From Tetraselmis striata (Eukaryota > Chlorophyta > Chlorodendrophyceae > Chlorodendrales > Chlorodendraceae): 64,000 nt of DNA. Numbering within the stretch: position 1 is the stretch's first letter; each line of letters starts with the position of its first letter. Below, one piece after another: positions 1 through 11,096 of this stretch. Where the stretch lies: NCBI GenBank assembly GCA_006384855.1, contig VCJN01003476.1, forward strand, positions 18,069 through 82,068, written 5' to 3'. Position numbers and translations under genes: made by a program. The notes beneath the pieces were generated by a model, which was given only the letters and a program-made list of their open reading frames with translations, ran no database searches and was not told the origin of the DNA.

Positions 1-54
1 CACCTCCCCGCTGCAGGCGTAGTTTGGAATTGCCCAGTCACTGGGTGCCATAAC

Positions 55-703
55 GTGGTCCACCCCGCTTGCGTCCTCGCCAGCCGAATGAGACGCAAAG
101 GCCAGCCGTCCTTCACATGCGGGAAATGCGGACAGCACATAAACAACGGCCACATGGCCGGCAATTGCCCCTCCATGGCCGGCCTAAAGACAGATCGACA
201 CAATAGCACGCTTAAACTCCTCCTCAACGAGCTGGAAGTCTTGAACGGCGGTCGCTGGCACGTACTATACACGGACGCGGGCAACAAATCTGTGGCTGGC
301 TTCTCCTCCCCCAACAAAGACACCATGCTCTCCGACCTAACCGACAGAACTACACACGCAGTCCCGTGCATCAACATCCCCGATCGCCTAGCGGACACCC
401 AAGAAGGGGCAACCGGCGCTTCGCGATGTCCCGGCGCGGCCCAAGCACCCACCATGCTCCCCACGACCATGCTACTCACTCACTTCCGCCCTTAACACTG
501 CAAGCCGGGCGCAGCACGCATCGTCGGATTCGACTGGGACCGGGCCACCGAAACCAAATCTCCCAGCACCGATCCCGGAGCAGTCCAAAAAATTTAGATA
601 ATCGAATTCAAATACTATACTTATCTCAATCATGCCACCGTGCGCGCTCTCATCCGCGAAAAATACCAACACATGGTGAGCGCCCCGCGTCAACAAGGCT
701 GGC
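55..703 (+). pseudogene. LINE ORF2 C-terminal remnant, left piece
   Basis: Non-LTR retrotransposon ORF2 tail. Seen: a zinc knuckle of form CX2CX7HX4C (about 117-170) followed by the RHNSTLKLLLNEL-type segment that follows the knuckle in many LINE proteins. After a frame change near 490 comes a stretch reading IVGFDWDRAT, a stop, then IIEFKYYTYLNHA and QHMVSAPRQQGW. Known: algal and fungal LINE proteins end in a similar domain. The frame change and stop show decay. The reading frame continues on the far side of the gypsy insertion at 15924. The 5' part lies outside the window. The LINE clade cannot be named from this piece. Confidence 0.7.
699..703. repeat. Target-site duplication, left (CTGGC)
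   Basis: CTGGC directly precedes the 5' LTR and is repeated at 15924-15928 directly after the 3' LTR. Five base pairs is the usual Ty3/gypsy integrase stagger. Removing 704-15928 restores the uninterrupted LINE reading frame. Confidence 0.93.
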
Positions 704-1155
704 TGTTAGCGTTACCTATCTATACCTACCTATATACCCACCTATACCTACCTATACCCACACACCTATACCGTCATACTCATACCACTCACTCTCTTAT
801 ACTAACACAACAACACGCAACCAAGCTGCTCATCCGCCCACACACATATGCTTGCCACATGCCTGTCACATGCTCGCCACATGCTTGCCACGTGCCTGTC
901 ACATGCTTGCCACATGCTTGTCACATGCTTGCCACATGCTCGCCACATGCCATGCTTTCACCAGCCATAACAACCCGATGACCCCATGATGACAACAAGC
1001 CTAGATTGCATACATGAACCTAAATGCCTACATGCAAACCGACTGCCAAACGGATAGTGGTAAAAAAGCCATGTATGCCTTGGCAAACTGTAACAATTTC
1101 CTTTGCTGCAAACCTTTTCCTTGTCTATGCTAAAGCCTCTCGCCTAAAGCTTACA
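704..1155 (+). repeat. 5' LTR
   Basis: Begins TGTTAGCG and ends CTTACA, 452 bp, matching 15472-15923 except for three substitutions (near 802, 999 and 1136). It holds TATA-like tracts near 720-740, a short-period array of (C/T)GCCACATGCTT-type 10-11-mers at about 851-951, and TGTAA at 1089-1093, the polyadenylation word of green algae. The apparent open frames inside it (for example 640-981) are repeat artefacts. Confidence 0.93.
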
Positions 1156-2060
1156 TTGGTTTCGCTTACATTGGTTTTAGACTCAAGCTCAAGAGCCTTG
1201 ATGTGTTCAGAGCGCATACTGTCGTTGTGCGCCGTGGCCGCCTGTTCGTCGACAGTGTTGTCGGCGAGGTAAACATCCACGATCCAGTTGGTTGGTGGCA
1301 TAGGCAGGTCATCAGTGGCAGTTGTGGCATTGTGGAACAGATAAGTGCCGGCGGGGTATGAGTGGATGAGGCGGTACTTAGACAAGATGGGACGCCAGGA
1401 TTTTCCGAGGTCGCTGTTCCAGCGGGGTAAAACGATAATAGCCCGGGTGTTATACGGGGACTCCTGACGCTGAGCTTCGAAGTGCTCGAGTATAGGCAGG
1501 GCAGATTCATCATACGGGGGGTGGATAAACACGGTATGGCCGACAGCCGATGTAGCAGTAAACGGATTATCGCGCGAACAAAAAATCGGGCAGACCGCGT
1601 CAAATGCCGAAGCGCAAGCGTCAAGGGTAACTGGGCCGTAACTGAAATTAAGGCGGGCAAACTCATCACGGTCAAAGGCTGTGGAGTCGGGTGGGCAGGC
1701 AGGTGGTCGGGCAGGTTTGGTTTTAGTGGCAGTGTGGGGGCGGCGCCGGGAATACTGCCGGACAGCATCGCGTTTTTCAATCGCGGACAATTTGGCAGTG
1801 GCCGTGTCGGCTGGGATGGCAAAGTCGGCAGAAGCAAGCAGGAACCGGCACAGCTCGCGCGAAGGCAACGAGTGTGTCGACTCGACAGGCAACGGGCCTG
1901 AAGAGGAGGCCCCGTCATGCGCAGACACCGGCACGCAGGGCTCGGCCGCACTCTCAGGAGTTATCTCGTTCACTGGGGGCAAGCCAATAGGCATTGTCTC
2001 AGGGATGGGGGACATACTCGGCCAGTAAGAAACATTATCGATTGATTTACATTTCGACAT
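1125..2060 (-). pseudogene. Inverted duplicate of pol N-terminus with methyltransferase-like segment
   Basis: The 311-codon frame starts at 2060, 24 bp after the gag stop, so it preserves the true start of pol: about 95 residues beginning MSKCKSIDNV that the direct-strand pol lacks. From KLSAIEK onward it matches residues 21-226 of the direct pol with several substitutions. It has the same IHPPY motif. Homology ends at about 1176; the last residues and the stop come from LTR sequence read backwards. The copy is a truncated inversion with no protease or RT. Confidence 0.8.
1156..1175 (+). other. Leader remnant with candidate primer-binding site
   Basis: TTGGTTTCGCT directly follows the 5' LTR and also follows the LTR tail in every inverted gag unit, where it continues into GAGCTCTGG and the gag leader. 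The position and the TGG start fit a tRNA primer-binding site, but the tRNA could not be identified. In the 5' copy the leader breaks off after about 11 nt into a second copy of CTTACATTGG, then joins inverted pol. Confidence 0.45.
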
Positions 2061-2084
2061 CGAATCTAGACTGGCCCCAAACCG

Positions 2085-3155
2085 TCATTGACCGGCAGGG
2101 CGGTTCAAGTTCAGCTTAGTGATACCTTTAGCTGCCTTGTTGGCAGCCACTGTCTGGCGCCAAGCCTGCTTGTCAGCCTCGCTCGTCGACGAGCATTTCA
2201 TGATGGAGTGGCCCATTCGGCCGCAGCCATCGCATTTGCCGTCATAGCGGTCATAGCCAGAAAGGCGGGGGGTGGCGGGTGTGGGGGCAAGATGGGGGGG
2301 AGGGGGGGTGGATGGGCCTGCGGGGGGAAACGGGCTAGCACCCGGGCGGATGTAGCGGTGCGGGGGGGCATCGGCAGTATATTTGCGTTTGCCGTTGGCG
2401 GCAGCGGCGAACTCGAGATCAATGGCTTCAAGGTGGCGGCAGATGGTGGAGTAGGAGTCGATCGGCTCGTCAGCGCGACGGCTCGCAGCCTCGAGGGCAA
2501 CTTGAGCCGAGTGGGGTAGGCACGCTTGGATGACGCCAACGACGGTGAATTCGTCGTACCGACGATGTACCGGGAGCAGGTCGAAGGTGCGCCGCAGGTG
2601 TTGGGCGAGCTTGATGGCGGTGCCCGGCAGGTGGGGGTGGTTAGGGGCGATGCGAAGGGCAGTGGCGTAACGCATGATGACGCCAGGCAGGTTGGAGTTG
2701 GAGTGGAAGCATGCCACGAGCTTGGACAGGAAGTCGTCGATGTCCGCGAAGATGGTGGAGACGCTCACGCCGGGCGCGACTTCGCGGGACACGGGGGGGT
2801 TGTCGGCAGTTAAGCCGCGATAGGCCATGCCAGCGTCCGACTCTGGAGGGAACTGGCGGAGTATCCATGCCTCAAGAGCAGGGGTCCAGTAGATGCCGGC
2901 GATGAGCTCACGCAGATATGTAAAAAAGGCGATGAGTTGGCGGACTTCACGGCGGTCGCCGAGGATGCGGGAGGCGTTGATGATGTCTCGAGTCGGGACG
3001 CGGGTTTTAGTTTTGGCGAGCTCCACCTGGATGACGCGGGCAACATGGGTGTCGATTTCCATGGCCTCGAAGCCAGCGGCAGCAGCGGCAGCGGCGGCGG
3101 CGGCGGCGTGGTCAGCCATAGTAGCGGCGGCGGCGGCGCGGCGGGTGACGGGCAT
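2085..3155 (-). CDS. gag: Gag, full-length
   Basis: A 356-residue nucleocapsid precursor, the only complete gag in the element. Start MPVTRRAAAAAT, then a poly-alanine tract (about 16-27), a helical retrotransposon-gag core (about 35-260), a proline-rich linker, and a CCHC knuckle CDGCGRMGHSIMKC at residues 308-321 (CX2CX4HX4C; DNA 2193-2234). It ends with TGA at 2087-2085. Pol starts 24 bp further on in a different frame, so gag and pol are separate frames in this family. Upstream on the minus strand lie the leader and LTR tail (3156-3310), but not a full LTR, so promoter activity in this orientation is doubtful. Confidence 0.85.
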   Translation of the reverse strand: MPVTRRAAAAATMADHAAAAAAAAAAAGFEAMEIDTHVARVIQVELAKTKTRVPTRDIINASRILGDRREVRQLIAFFTYLRELIAGIYWTPALEAWILRQFPPESDAGMAYRGLTADNPPVSREVAPGVSVSTIFADIDDFLSKLVACFHSNSNLPGVIMRYATALRIAPNHPHLPGTAIKLAQHLRRTFDLLPVHRRYDEFTVVGVIQACLPHSAQVALEAASRRADEPIDSYSTICRHLEAIDLEFAAAANGKRKYTADAPPHRYIRPGASPFPPAGPSTPPPPHLAPTPATPRLSGYDRYDGKCDGCGRMGHSIMKCSSTSEADKQAWRQTVAANKAAKGITKLNLNRPAGQ

Positions 3156-3310
3156 ACGCAGTGGAAACGCAGCGGGGGATCTTTAACCAGAGCTCAGCGA
3201 AACCAATGTAAGCTTTAGGCGAGAGACTTTAGCATAGACAAGGAAAAGGTTTGCAGCAAAGGAAATTGTTACAGTTTGCCAAGGCATACATGGCTTTTTT
3301 ACCACTATCC
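3156..3310 (-). other. Gag leader plus LTR 3' tail (first of the series)
   Basis: Reading on the minus strand: about 120 bp matching the end of the LTR, then the leader TTGGTTTCGCTGAGCTCTGG and about 30 bp to the gag ATG. This block recurs before every gag unit up to 11,002-11,154. Each unit therefore begins inside an LTR, not at its edge, and the join upstream is always to gag codon about 294. Confidence 0.8.
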
Positions 3311-3449
3311 GTTTGGCAGTCGGTTTGGGTGAATTTGGCGGGTGTGGGGGCAAGATGGGGGGGAGGGGGGGTGGATGGGCCTGCGGGGGGAAACGGGCCA
3401 GCACCCGGGCGGATGTAGCGGCGGCGGCGGCGCGGCGGGTGACGGGCAT
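3183..3449 (-). pseudogene. Short gag-deletion unit 1
   Basis: Gag codons 1-12 (MPVTRRAAAAAT) are joined at a GTAGCGG microhomology to out-of-frame 3' gag and then LTR sequence, giving an 88-codon frame with no gag core. It lies between the complete gag and the first long unit. Confidence 0.75.
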
Positions 3450-3522
3450 ACGCAGTGGAAACGCAGCGGGGGATCTTTAACCAGAGCTCAGCGAAACCAA
3501 TGTAAGCTTTAGGCGAGAGACT

Positions 3523-4509
3523 TTAGCATAGACAAGGAAAAGGTTTGCAGCAAAGGAAATTGTTACAGTTTGCCAAGGCATACATGGCTTTTTTACCACT
3601 CTCCGTTTGGCAGTCGGTTTGGGTGAATTTGGCGGGTGTGGGGGCAAGATGGGGGGGAGGGGGGGTGGATGGGCCTGCGGGGGGAAACGGGCCAGCACCC
3701 GGGCGGATGTAGCGGTGCGGGGGCCCATCGGCAGTATATTTGCGTTTGCCGTTGGCGGCAGCGGCGAACTCGAGATCAATGGCTTCAAGGTGGCGGCAGA
3801 TGGTGGAGTAGGAGTCGATCGGCTCGTCAGCGCGACGGCTCGCAGCCTCGAGGGCAACTTGAGCCGAGTGGGGTAGGCACGCTTGGATGACGCCAACGAC
3901 GGTGAATTCGTCGTACCGACGATGTACCGGGAGCAGGTCGAAGGTGCGCCGCAGGTGTTGGGCGAGCTTGATGGCGGTGCCCGGCAGGTGGGGGTGGTTA
4001 GGGGCGATGCGAAGGGCAGTGGCGTAACGCATGATGACGCCAGGCAGGTTGGAGTTGGAGTGGAAGCATGCCACGAGCTTGGACAGGAAGTCGTCGATGT
4101 CCGCGAAGATGGTGGAGACGCTCACGCCGGGCGCGACTTCGCGGGACACGGGGGGGTTGTCGGCAGTTAAGCCGCGATAGGCCATGCCAGCGTCCGACTC
4201 TGGAGGGAACTGGCGGAGTATCCATGCCTCAAGAGCAGGGGTCCAGTAGATGCCGGCGATGAGCTCACGGAGTTCTGTAAAAAAGGCGATGAGTTGGCGG
4301 ACTTCACGGCGGTCGCCGAGGATGCGGGAGGCGTTGATGATGTCTCGAGTCGGGACGCGGGTTTTAGTTTTGGCGAGCTCCACCTGGATGACGCGGGCAA
4401 CATGGGTGTCGATTTCCATGGCCTCGAAGCCAGCGGCAGCAGCGGCAGCGGCGGCGGCGGCGTGGTCAGCCATAGTAGCGGCGGCGGCGGCGCGGCGGGT
4501 GACGGGCAT
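3523..4509 (-). pseudogene. Long truncated gag unit 1 (gag-LTR fusion)
   Basis: 328 codons: gag residues 1 to about 293 with one fewer alanine in the poly-Ala tract, then 35 residues read from LTR sequence (KFTQTDCQTESGKK onward). The core is intact, but the CCHC knuckle is replaced by LTR-encoded residues. If made, it could act as a defective Gag, which is inference. Confidence 0.75.
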
Positions 4510-4536
4510 ACGCAGTGGAAACGCAGCGGGGGATCT

Positions 4537-5390
4537 TTAACCAGAGCTCAGCGAAACCAATGTAAGCTTTAGGCGAGAGACTTTAGCATAGACAAGGAAA
4601 AGGTTTGCAGCAAAGGAAATTGTTACAGTTTGCCAAGGCATACATGGCTTTTTTACCACTCTCCGTTTGGCAGTCGGTTTGGGTGAATTTGGCGGGTGTG
4701 GGGGCAAGATGGGGGGGAGGGGGGGTGGATGGGCCTGCGGGGGGAAACGGGCCAGCACCCGGGCGGATGTAGCGGCGGCGGCGGCGCGGCGGGTGACGGG
4801 CATACGCAGTGGAAACGCAGCGGGGGATCTTTAACCAGAGCTCAGCGAAACCAATGTAAGCTTTAGGCGAGAGACTTTAGCATAGACAAGGAAAAGGTTT
4901 GCAGCAAAGGAAATTGTTACAGTTTGCCAAGGCATACATGGCTTTTTTACCACTATCCGTTTGGCAGTCGGTTTGGGTGAATTTGGCGGGTGTGGGGGCA
5001 AGATGGGGGGGAGGGGGGTGGATGGGCCTGCGGGGGGAAACGGGCCAGCACCCGGGCGGATGTAGCGGCGGCGGCGGCGCGGCGGGTGACGGGCATACGC
5101 AGTGGAAACGCAGCGGGGGATCTTTAACCAGAGCTCAGCGAAACCAATGTAAGCTTTAGGCGAGAGACTTTAGCATAGACAAGGAAAAGGTTTGCAGCAA
5201 AGGAAATTGTTACAGTTTGCCAAGGCATACATGGCTTTTTTACCACTATCCGTTTGGCAGTCGGTTTGGGTGAATTTGGCGGGTGTGGGGGCAAGATGGG
5301 GGGGAGGGGGGGTGGATGGGCCTGCGGGGGGAAACGGGCCAGCACCCGGGCGGATGTAGCGGCGGCGGCGGCGCGGCGGGTGACGGGCAT
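4537..5390 (-). repeat. Cluster of three short gag-deletion units
   Basis: Three 293-294-bp units head to tail (starts at 4803, 5096 and 5390 on the minus strand). The middle one has lost one G in the G-rich tract near 5010, which breaks its frame. They share the GTAGCGG deletion junction. The first has CTCTCC where the others have CTATCC in the LTR tail, so the units are not exact copies of one another. Confidence 0.8.
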
Positions 5391-5463
5391 ACGCAGTGGA
5401 AACGCAGCGGGGGATCTTTAACCAGAGCTCAGCGAAACCAATGTAAGCTTTAGGCGAGAGACT

Positions 5464-6934
5464 TTAGCATAGACAAGGAAAAGGTTTGCAGCAAAGGAAA
5501 TTGTTACAGTTTGCCAAGGCATACATGGCTTTTTTACCACTCTCCGTTTGGCAGTCGGTTTGGGTGAATTTGGCGGGTGTGGGGGCAAGATGGGGGGGAG
5601 GGGGGGTGGATGGGCCTGCGGGGGGAAACGGGCCAGCACCCGGGCGGATGTAGCGGTGCGGGGGGGCATCGGCAGTATATTTGCGTTTGCCGTTGGCGGC
5701 AGCGGCGAACTCGAGATCAATGGCTTCAAGGTGGCGGCAGATGGTGGAGTAGGAGTCGATCGGCTCGTCAGCGCGACGGCTCGCAGCCTCGAGGGCAACT
5801 TGAGCCGAGTGGGGTAGGCACGCTTGGATGACGCCAACGACGGTGAATTCGTCGTACCGACGATGTACCGGGAGCAGGTCGAAGGTGCGCCGCAGGTGTT
5901 GGGCGAGCTTGATGGCGGTGCCCGGCAGGTGGGGGTGGTTAGGGGCGATGCGAAGGGCAGTGGCGTAACGCATGATGACGCCAGGCAGGTTGGAGTTGGA
6001 GTGGAAGCATGCCACGAGCTTGGACTGGAAGTCGTCGATGTCCGCGAAGATGTTGGAGACGCTCACGCCGGGCGCGACTTCGCGGGACACGGGGGGGTTG
6101 TCGGCAGTTAAGCCGCGATAGGCCATGCCAGCGTCCGACTCTGGAGGGAACTGGCGGAGTATCCATGCCTCAGCACACCGGTTCGCGTAGGTACTCGTTT
6201 CTGAAGACCGCAAACGGGTCTCAAATCCGAGATGTGTAGCTGGCAACGCTTTTTGGCTACGTGGCACGCGCTACGTGCCTATAATTAGCACGTGACCGCT
6301 CGCGCTCCTCCCTCATCATCCCGCCGTCAGCCCCATCCCTGCCCGCGACACACAAGACGAGGCACCTGAAGGCCACCACAAGCCTACGTTAGGGCGCTGC
6401 TAACGCGATATGCGCGTGATGGTGCCGGCCGGTGTGTCCGATTGGCATCCGTGGGGCGGGATGGGTTGGCGAGACGGGTGGTCACGTGGGCTCTGAGTTT
6501 TGATCAAATGACGGTATATTTGACTATATCAACCGGATACTAATTATTTCTCGTGCTCTTTTCGGTACCTGCATCTCAGGATTGTGACCCCGCTATGCAT
6601 AGCTTCTAGCCCGGGAGGATTTCATTTAGCGAGTACCCGGGGAACCGGTGTGAAGAGCAGGGGTCCAGTAGATGCCGGCGATGAGCTCACGGAGTTCTGT
6701 AAAAAAGGCGATGAGTTGGCGGACTTCACGGCGGTCGCCGAGGATGCGGGAGGCGTTGATGATGTCTCGAGTCGGGACGCGGGTTTTAGTTTTGGCGAGC
6801 TCCACCTGGATGACGCGGGCAACATGGGTGTCGATTTCCATGGCCTCGAAGCCAGCGGCAGCAGCGGCAGCGGCGGCGGCGGCGGCGTGGTCAGCCATAG
6901 TAGCGGCGGCGGCGGCGCGGCGGGTGACGGGCAT
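5464..6934 (-). pseudogene. Long gag unit 2, split by a TIR element
   Basis: The 5' part of gag (residues 1 to about 94) is at 6654-6934 and the rest at 5464-6172. Between them lies a 479-bp inverted-terminal-repeat element with one or two extra bases. The uninterrupted site in the sister units reads GCCTCAAGAGCAGG. Two further substitutions (DDFQSK, VSNIF) separate this unit from its neighbours. Confidence 0.8.
6174..6652. mobile_element. 479-bp TIR element inserted in a gag unit
   Basis: The ends are CACACCGGTTC and GAACCGGTGTG, 11 bp perfect, extending imperfectly to about 24 bp (GGTACTCG/CGAGTACC inside). The interior has no open frame of note. Against the uninterrupted sister units the net insertion is 481 bp at GCCTCA^AGAGC with at most a 1-bp target duplication. 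It is a non-autonomous MITE-like element of unassigned superfamily and the only such insertion in the array. Confidence 0.75.
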
Positions 6935-7007
6935 ACGCAGTGGAAACGCAGCGGGGGATCTTTAACCAGAGCTCAGCGAAACCAATGTAAGCTTTAGGCG
7001 AGAGACT

Positions 7008-7997
7008 TTAGCATAGACAAGGAAAAGGTTTGCAGCAAAGGAAATTGTTACAGTTTGCCAAGGCATACATGGCTTTTTTACCACTATCCGTTTGGCAGTC
7101 GGTTTGGGTGAATTTGGCGGGTGTGGGGGCAAGATGGGGGGGAGGGGGGGTGGATGGGCCTGCGGGGGGAAACGGGCTAGCACCCGGGCGGATGTAGCGG
7201 TGCGGGGGGGCATCGGCAGTATATTTGCGTTTGCCGTTGGCGGCAGCGGCGAACTCGAGATCAATGGCTTCAAGGTGGCGGCAGATGGTGGAGTAGGAGT
7301 CGATCGGCTCGTCAGCGCGACGGCTCGCAGCCTCGAGGGCAACTTGAGCCGAGTGGGGTAGGCACGCTTGGATGACGCCAACGACGGTGAATTCGTCGTA
7401 CCGACGATGTACCGGGAGCAGGTCGAAGGTGCGCCGCAGGTGTTGGGCGAGCTTGATGGCGGTGCCCGGCAGGTGGGGGTGGTTAGGGGCGATGCGAAGG
7501 GCAGTGGCGTAACGCATGATGACGCCAGGCAGGTTGGAGTTGGAGTGGAAGCATGCCACGAGCTTGGACAGGAAGTCGTCGATGTCCGCGAAGATGGTGG
7601 AGACGCTCACGCCGGGCGCGACTTCGCGGGACACGGGGGGGTTGTCGGCAGTTAAGCCGCGATAGGCCATGCCAGCGTCCGACTCTGGAGGGAACTGGCG
7701 GAGTATCCATGCCTCAAGAGCAGGGGTCCAGTAGATGCCGGCGATGAGCTCACGGAGTTCTGTAAAAAAGGCGATGAGTTGGCGGACTTCACGGCGGTCG
7801 CCGAGGATGCGGGAGGCGTTGATGATGTCTCGAGTCGGGACGCGGGTTTTAGTTTTGGCGAGCTCCACCTGGATGACGCGGGCAACATGGGTGTCGATTT
7901 CCATGGCCTCGAAGCCAGCGGCAGCAGCGGCAGCGGCGGCGGCGGCGGCGTGGTCAGCCATAGTAGCGGCGGCGGCGGCGCGGCGGGTGACGGGCAT
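7008..7997 (-). pseudogene. Long truncated gag unit 3
   Basis: 329-codon gag-LTR fusion: gag 1-294 plus 35 LTR-derived residues. It appears protein-identical to the next unit, which starts 1,063 bp further on, pointing to recent tandem duplication of this pair. Confidence 0.75.
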
Positions 7998-8070
7998 ACG
8001 CAGTGGAAACGCAGCGGGGGATCTTTAACCAGAGCTCAGCGAAACCAATGTAAGCTTTAGGCGAGAGACT

Positions 8071-9060
8071 TTAGCATAGACAAGGAAAAGGTTTGCAGCA
8101 AAGGAAATTGTTACAGTTTGCCAAGGCATACATGGCTTTTTTACCACTATCCGTTTGGCAGTCGGTTTGGGTGAATTTGGCGGGTGTGGGGGCAAGATGG
8201 GGGGGAGGGGGGGTGGATGGGCCTGCGGGGGGAAACGGGCTAGCACCCGGGCGGATGTAGCGGTGCGGGGGGGCATCGGCAGTATATTTGCGTTTGCCGT
8301 TGGCGGCAGCGGCGAACTCGAGATCAATGGCTTCAAGGTGGCGGCAGATGGTGGAGTAGGAGTCGATCGGCTCGTCAGCGCGACGGCTCGCAGCCTCGAG
8401 GGCAACTTGAGCCGAGTGGGGTAGGCACGCTTGGATGACACCAACGACGGTGAATTCGTCGTACCGACGATGTACCGGGAGCAGGTCGAAGGTGCGCCGC
8501 AGGTGTTGGGCGAGCTTGATGGCGGTGCCCGGCAGGTGGGGGTGGTTAGGGGCGATGCGAAGGGCAGTGGCGTAACGCATGATGACGCCAGGCAGGTTGG
8601 AGTTGGAGTGGAAGCATGCCACGAGCTTGGACAGGAAGTCGTCGATGTCCGCGAAGATGGTGGAGACGCTCACGCCGGGCGCGACTTCGCGGGACACGGG
8701 GGGGTTGTCGGCAGTTAAGCCGCGATAGGCCATGCCAGCGTCCGACTCTGGAGGGAACTGGCGGAGTATCCATGCCTCAAGAGCAGGGGTCCAGTAGATG
8801 CCGGCGATGAGCTCACGGAGTTCTGTAAAAAAGGCGATGAGTTGGCGGACTTCACGGCGGTCGCCGAGGATGCGGGAGGCGTTGATGATGTCTCGAGTCG
8901 GGACGCGGGTTTTAGTTTTGGCGAGCTCCACCTGGATGACGCGGGCAACATGGGTGTCGATTTCCATGGCCTCGAAGCCAGCGGCAGCAGCGGCAGCGGC
9001 GGCGGCGGCGGCGTGGTCAGCCATAGTAGCGGCGGCGGCGGCGCGGCGGGTGACGGGCAT
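8071..9060 (-). pseudogene. Long truncated gag unit 4
   Basis: 329-codon gag-LTR fusion, same protein as the unit at 7008-7997. One silent difference was noticed (ACACCAACG for ACGCCAACG near 8440). It is followed by the second cluster of three short units. Confidence 0.75.
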
Positions 9061-9087
9061 ACGCAGTGGAAACGCAGCGGGGGATCT

Positions 9088-9941
9088 TTAACCAGAGCTC
9101 AGCGAAACCAATGTAAGCTTTAGGCGAGAGACTTTAGCATAGACAAGGAAAAGGTTTGCAGCAAAGGAAATTGTTACAGTTTGCCAAGGCATACATGGCT
9201 TTTTTACCACTATCCGTTTGGCAGTCGGTTTGGGTGAATTTGGCGGGTGTGGGGGCAAGATGGGGGGGAGGGGGGTGGATGGGCCTGCGGGGGGAAACGG
9301 GCCAGCACCCGGGCGGATGTAGCGGCGGCGGCGGCGCGGCGGGTGACGGGCATACGCAGTGGAAACGCAGCGGGGGATCTTTAACCAGAGCTCAGCGAAA
9401 CCAATGTAAGCTTTAGGCGAGAGACTTTAGCATAGACAAGGAAAAGGTTTGCAGCAAAGGAAATTGTTACAGTTTGCCAAGGCATACATGGCTTTTTTAC
9501 CACTATCCGTTTGGCAGTCGGTTTGGGTGAATTTGGCGGGTGTGGGGGCAAGATGGGGGGGAGGGGGGGTGGATGGGCCTGCGGGGGGAAACGGGCCAGC
9601 ACCCGGGCGGATGTAGCGGCGGCGGCGGCGCGGCGGGTGACGGGCATACGCAGTGGAAACGCAGCGGGGGATCTTTAACCAGAGCTCAGCGAAACCAATG
9701 TAAGCTTTAGGCGAGAGACTTTAGCATAGACAAGGAAAAGGTTTGCAGCAAAGGAAATTGTTACAGTTTGCCAAGGCATACATGGCTTTTTTACCACTAT
9801 CCGTTTGGCAGTCGGTTTGGGTGAATTTGGCGGGTGTGGGGGCAAGATGGGGGGGAGGGGGGGTGGATGGGCCTGCGGGGGGAAACGGGCCAGCACCCGG
9901 GCGGATGTAGCGGCGGCGGCGGCGCGGCGGGTGACGGGCAC
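9088..9941 (-). repeat. Second cluster of three short gag-deletion units
   Basis: Same structure as 4537-5390. Here the unit with the lost G is first, not second. The outermost unit has lost its ATG: CAT became CAC at 9939-9941, giving GTG on the minus strand. The pattern long, three short, long therefore occurs twice, but with different inner variants. Confidence 0.8.
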
Positions 9942-10014
9942 ACGCAGTGGAAACGCAGCGGGGGATCTTTAACCAGAGCTCAGCGAAACCAATGTAAGCT
10001 TTAGGCGAGAGACT

Positions 10015-11001
10015 TTAGCATAGACAAGGAAAAGGTTTGCAGCAAAGGAAATTGTTACAGTTTGCCAAGGCATACATGGCTTTTTTACCACTATCCGTTT
10101 GGCAGTCGGTTTGGGTGAATTTGGCGGGTGTGGGGGCAAGATGGGGGGGAGGGGGGGTGGATGGGCCTGCGGGGGGAAACGGGCCAGCACCCGGGCGGAT
10201 GTAGCGGTGCGGGGGGGCATCGGCAGTATATTTGCGTTTGCCGTTGGCGGCAGCGGCGAACTCGAGATCAATGGCTTCAAGGTGGCGGCAGATGGTGGAG
10301 TAGGAGTCGATCGGCTCGTCAGCGCGACGGCTCGCAGCCTCGAGGGCAACTTGAGCCGAGTGGGGTAGGCACGCTTGGATGACGCCAACGACGGTGAATT
10401 CGTCGTACCGACGATGTACCGGGAGCAGGTCGAAGGTGCGCCGCAGGTGTTGGGCGAGCTTGATGGCGGTGCCCGGCAGGTGGGGGTGGTTAGGGGCGAT
10501 GCGAAGGGCAGTGGCGTAACGCATGATGACGCCAGGCAGGTTGGAGTTGGAGTGGAAGCATGCCACGAGCTTGGACAGGAAGTCGTCGATGTCCGCGAAG
10601 ATGGTGGAGACGCTCACGCCGGGCGCGACTTCGCGGGACACGGGGGGGTTGTCGGCAGTTAAGCCGCGATAGGCCATGCCAGCGTCCGACTCTGGAGGGA
10701 ACTGGCGGAGTATCCATGCCTCAAGAGCAGGGGTCCAGTAGATGCCGGCGATGAGCTCACGGAGTTCTGTAAAAAAGGCGATGAGTTGGCGGACTTCACG
10801 GCGGTCGCCGAGGATGCGGGAGGCGTTGATGATGTCTCGAGTCGGGACGCGGGTTTTAGTTTTGGCGAGCTCCACCTGGATGACGCGGGCAACATGGGTG
10901 TCGATTTCCATGGCCTCAAAGCCAGCGGCAGCAGCGGCAGCGGCGGCGGCGGCGTGGTCAGCCATAGTAGCGGCGGCGGCGGCGCGGCGGGTGACGGGCA
11001 T
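10015..11001 (-). pseudogene. Long truncated gag unit 5
   Basis: 328-codon gag-LTR fusion, one alanine short like unit 1. It is the last unit; its leader and LTR tail (11002-11154) abut the direct-strand pol at a CC microhomology (11155-11156). Confidence 0.75.
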
Positions 11002-11096
11002 ACGCAGTGGAAACGCAGCGGGGGATCTTTAACCAGAGCTCAGCGAAACCAATGTAAGCTTTAGGCGAGAGACTTTAGCATAGACAAGGAAAAGGT

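Noticed and set aside
704-981. Open frames in the LTRs with repeated HMPVTCSPHAC-type peptides (also at 15456-15749)
   Set aside because: They translate the short tandem repeat of the LTR and begin outside it; there is no coding signal.
1125-1175. Extra C-terminal residues of the inverted pol copy as a real domain
   Set aside because: They are read from LTR and leader sequence on the wrong strand after the breakpoint at about 1176.
2085-11064. Dozens of plus-strand open frames of 60-145 codons across the gag array
   Set aside because: They are complements of the repeated gag sequence, recurring identically unit after unit in GC-rich DNA, with low-complexity Gly/Ala/Arg translations.
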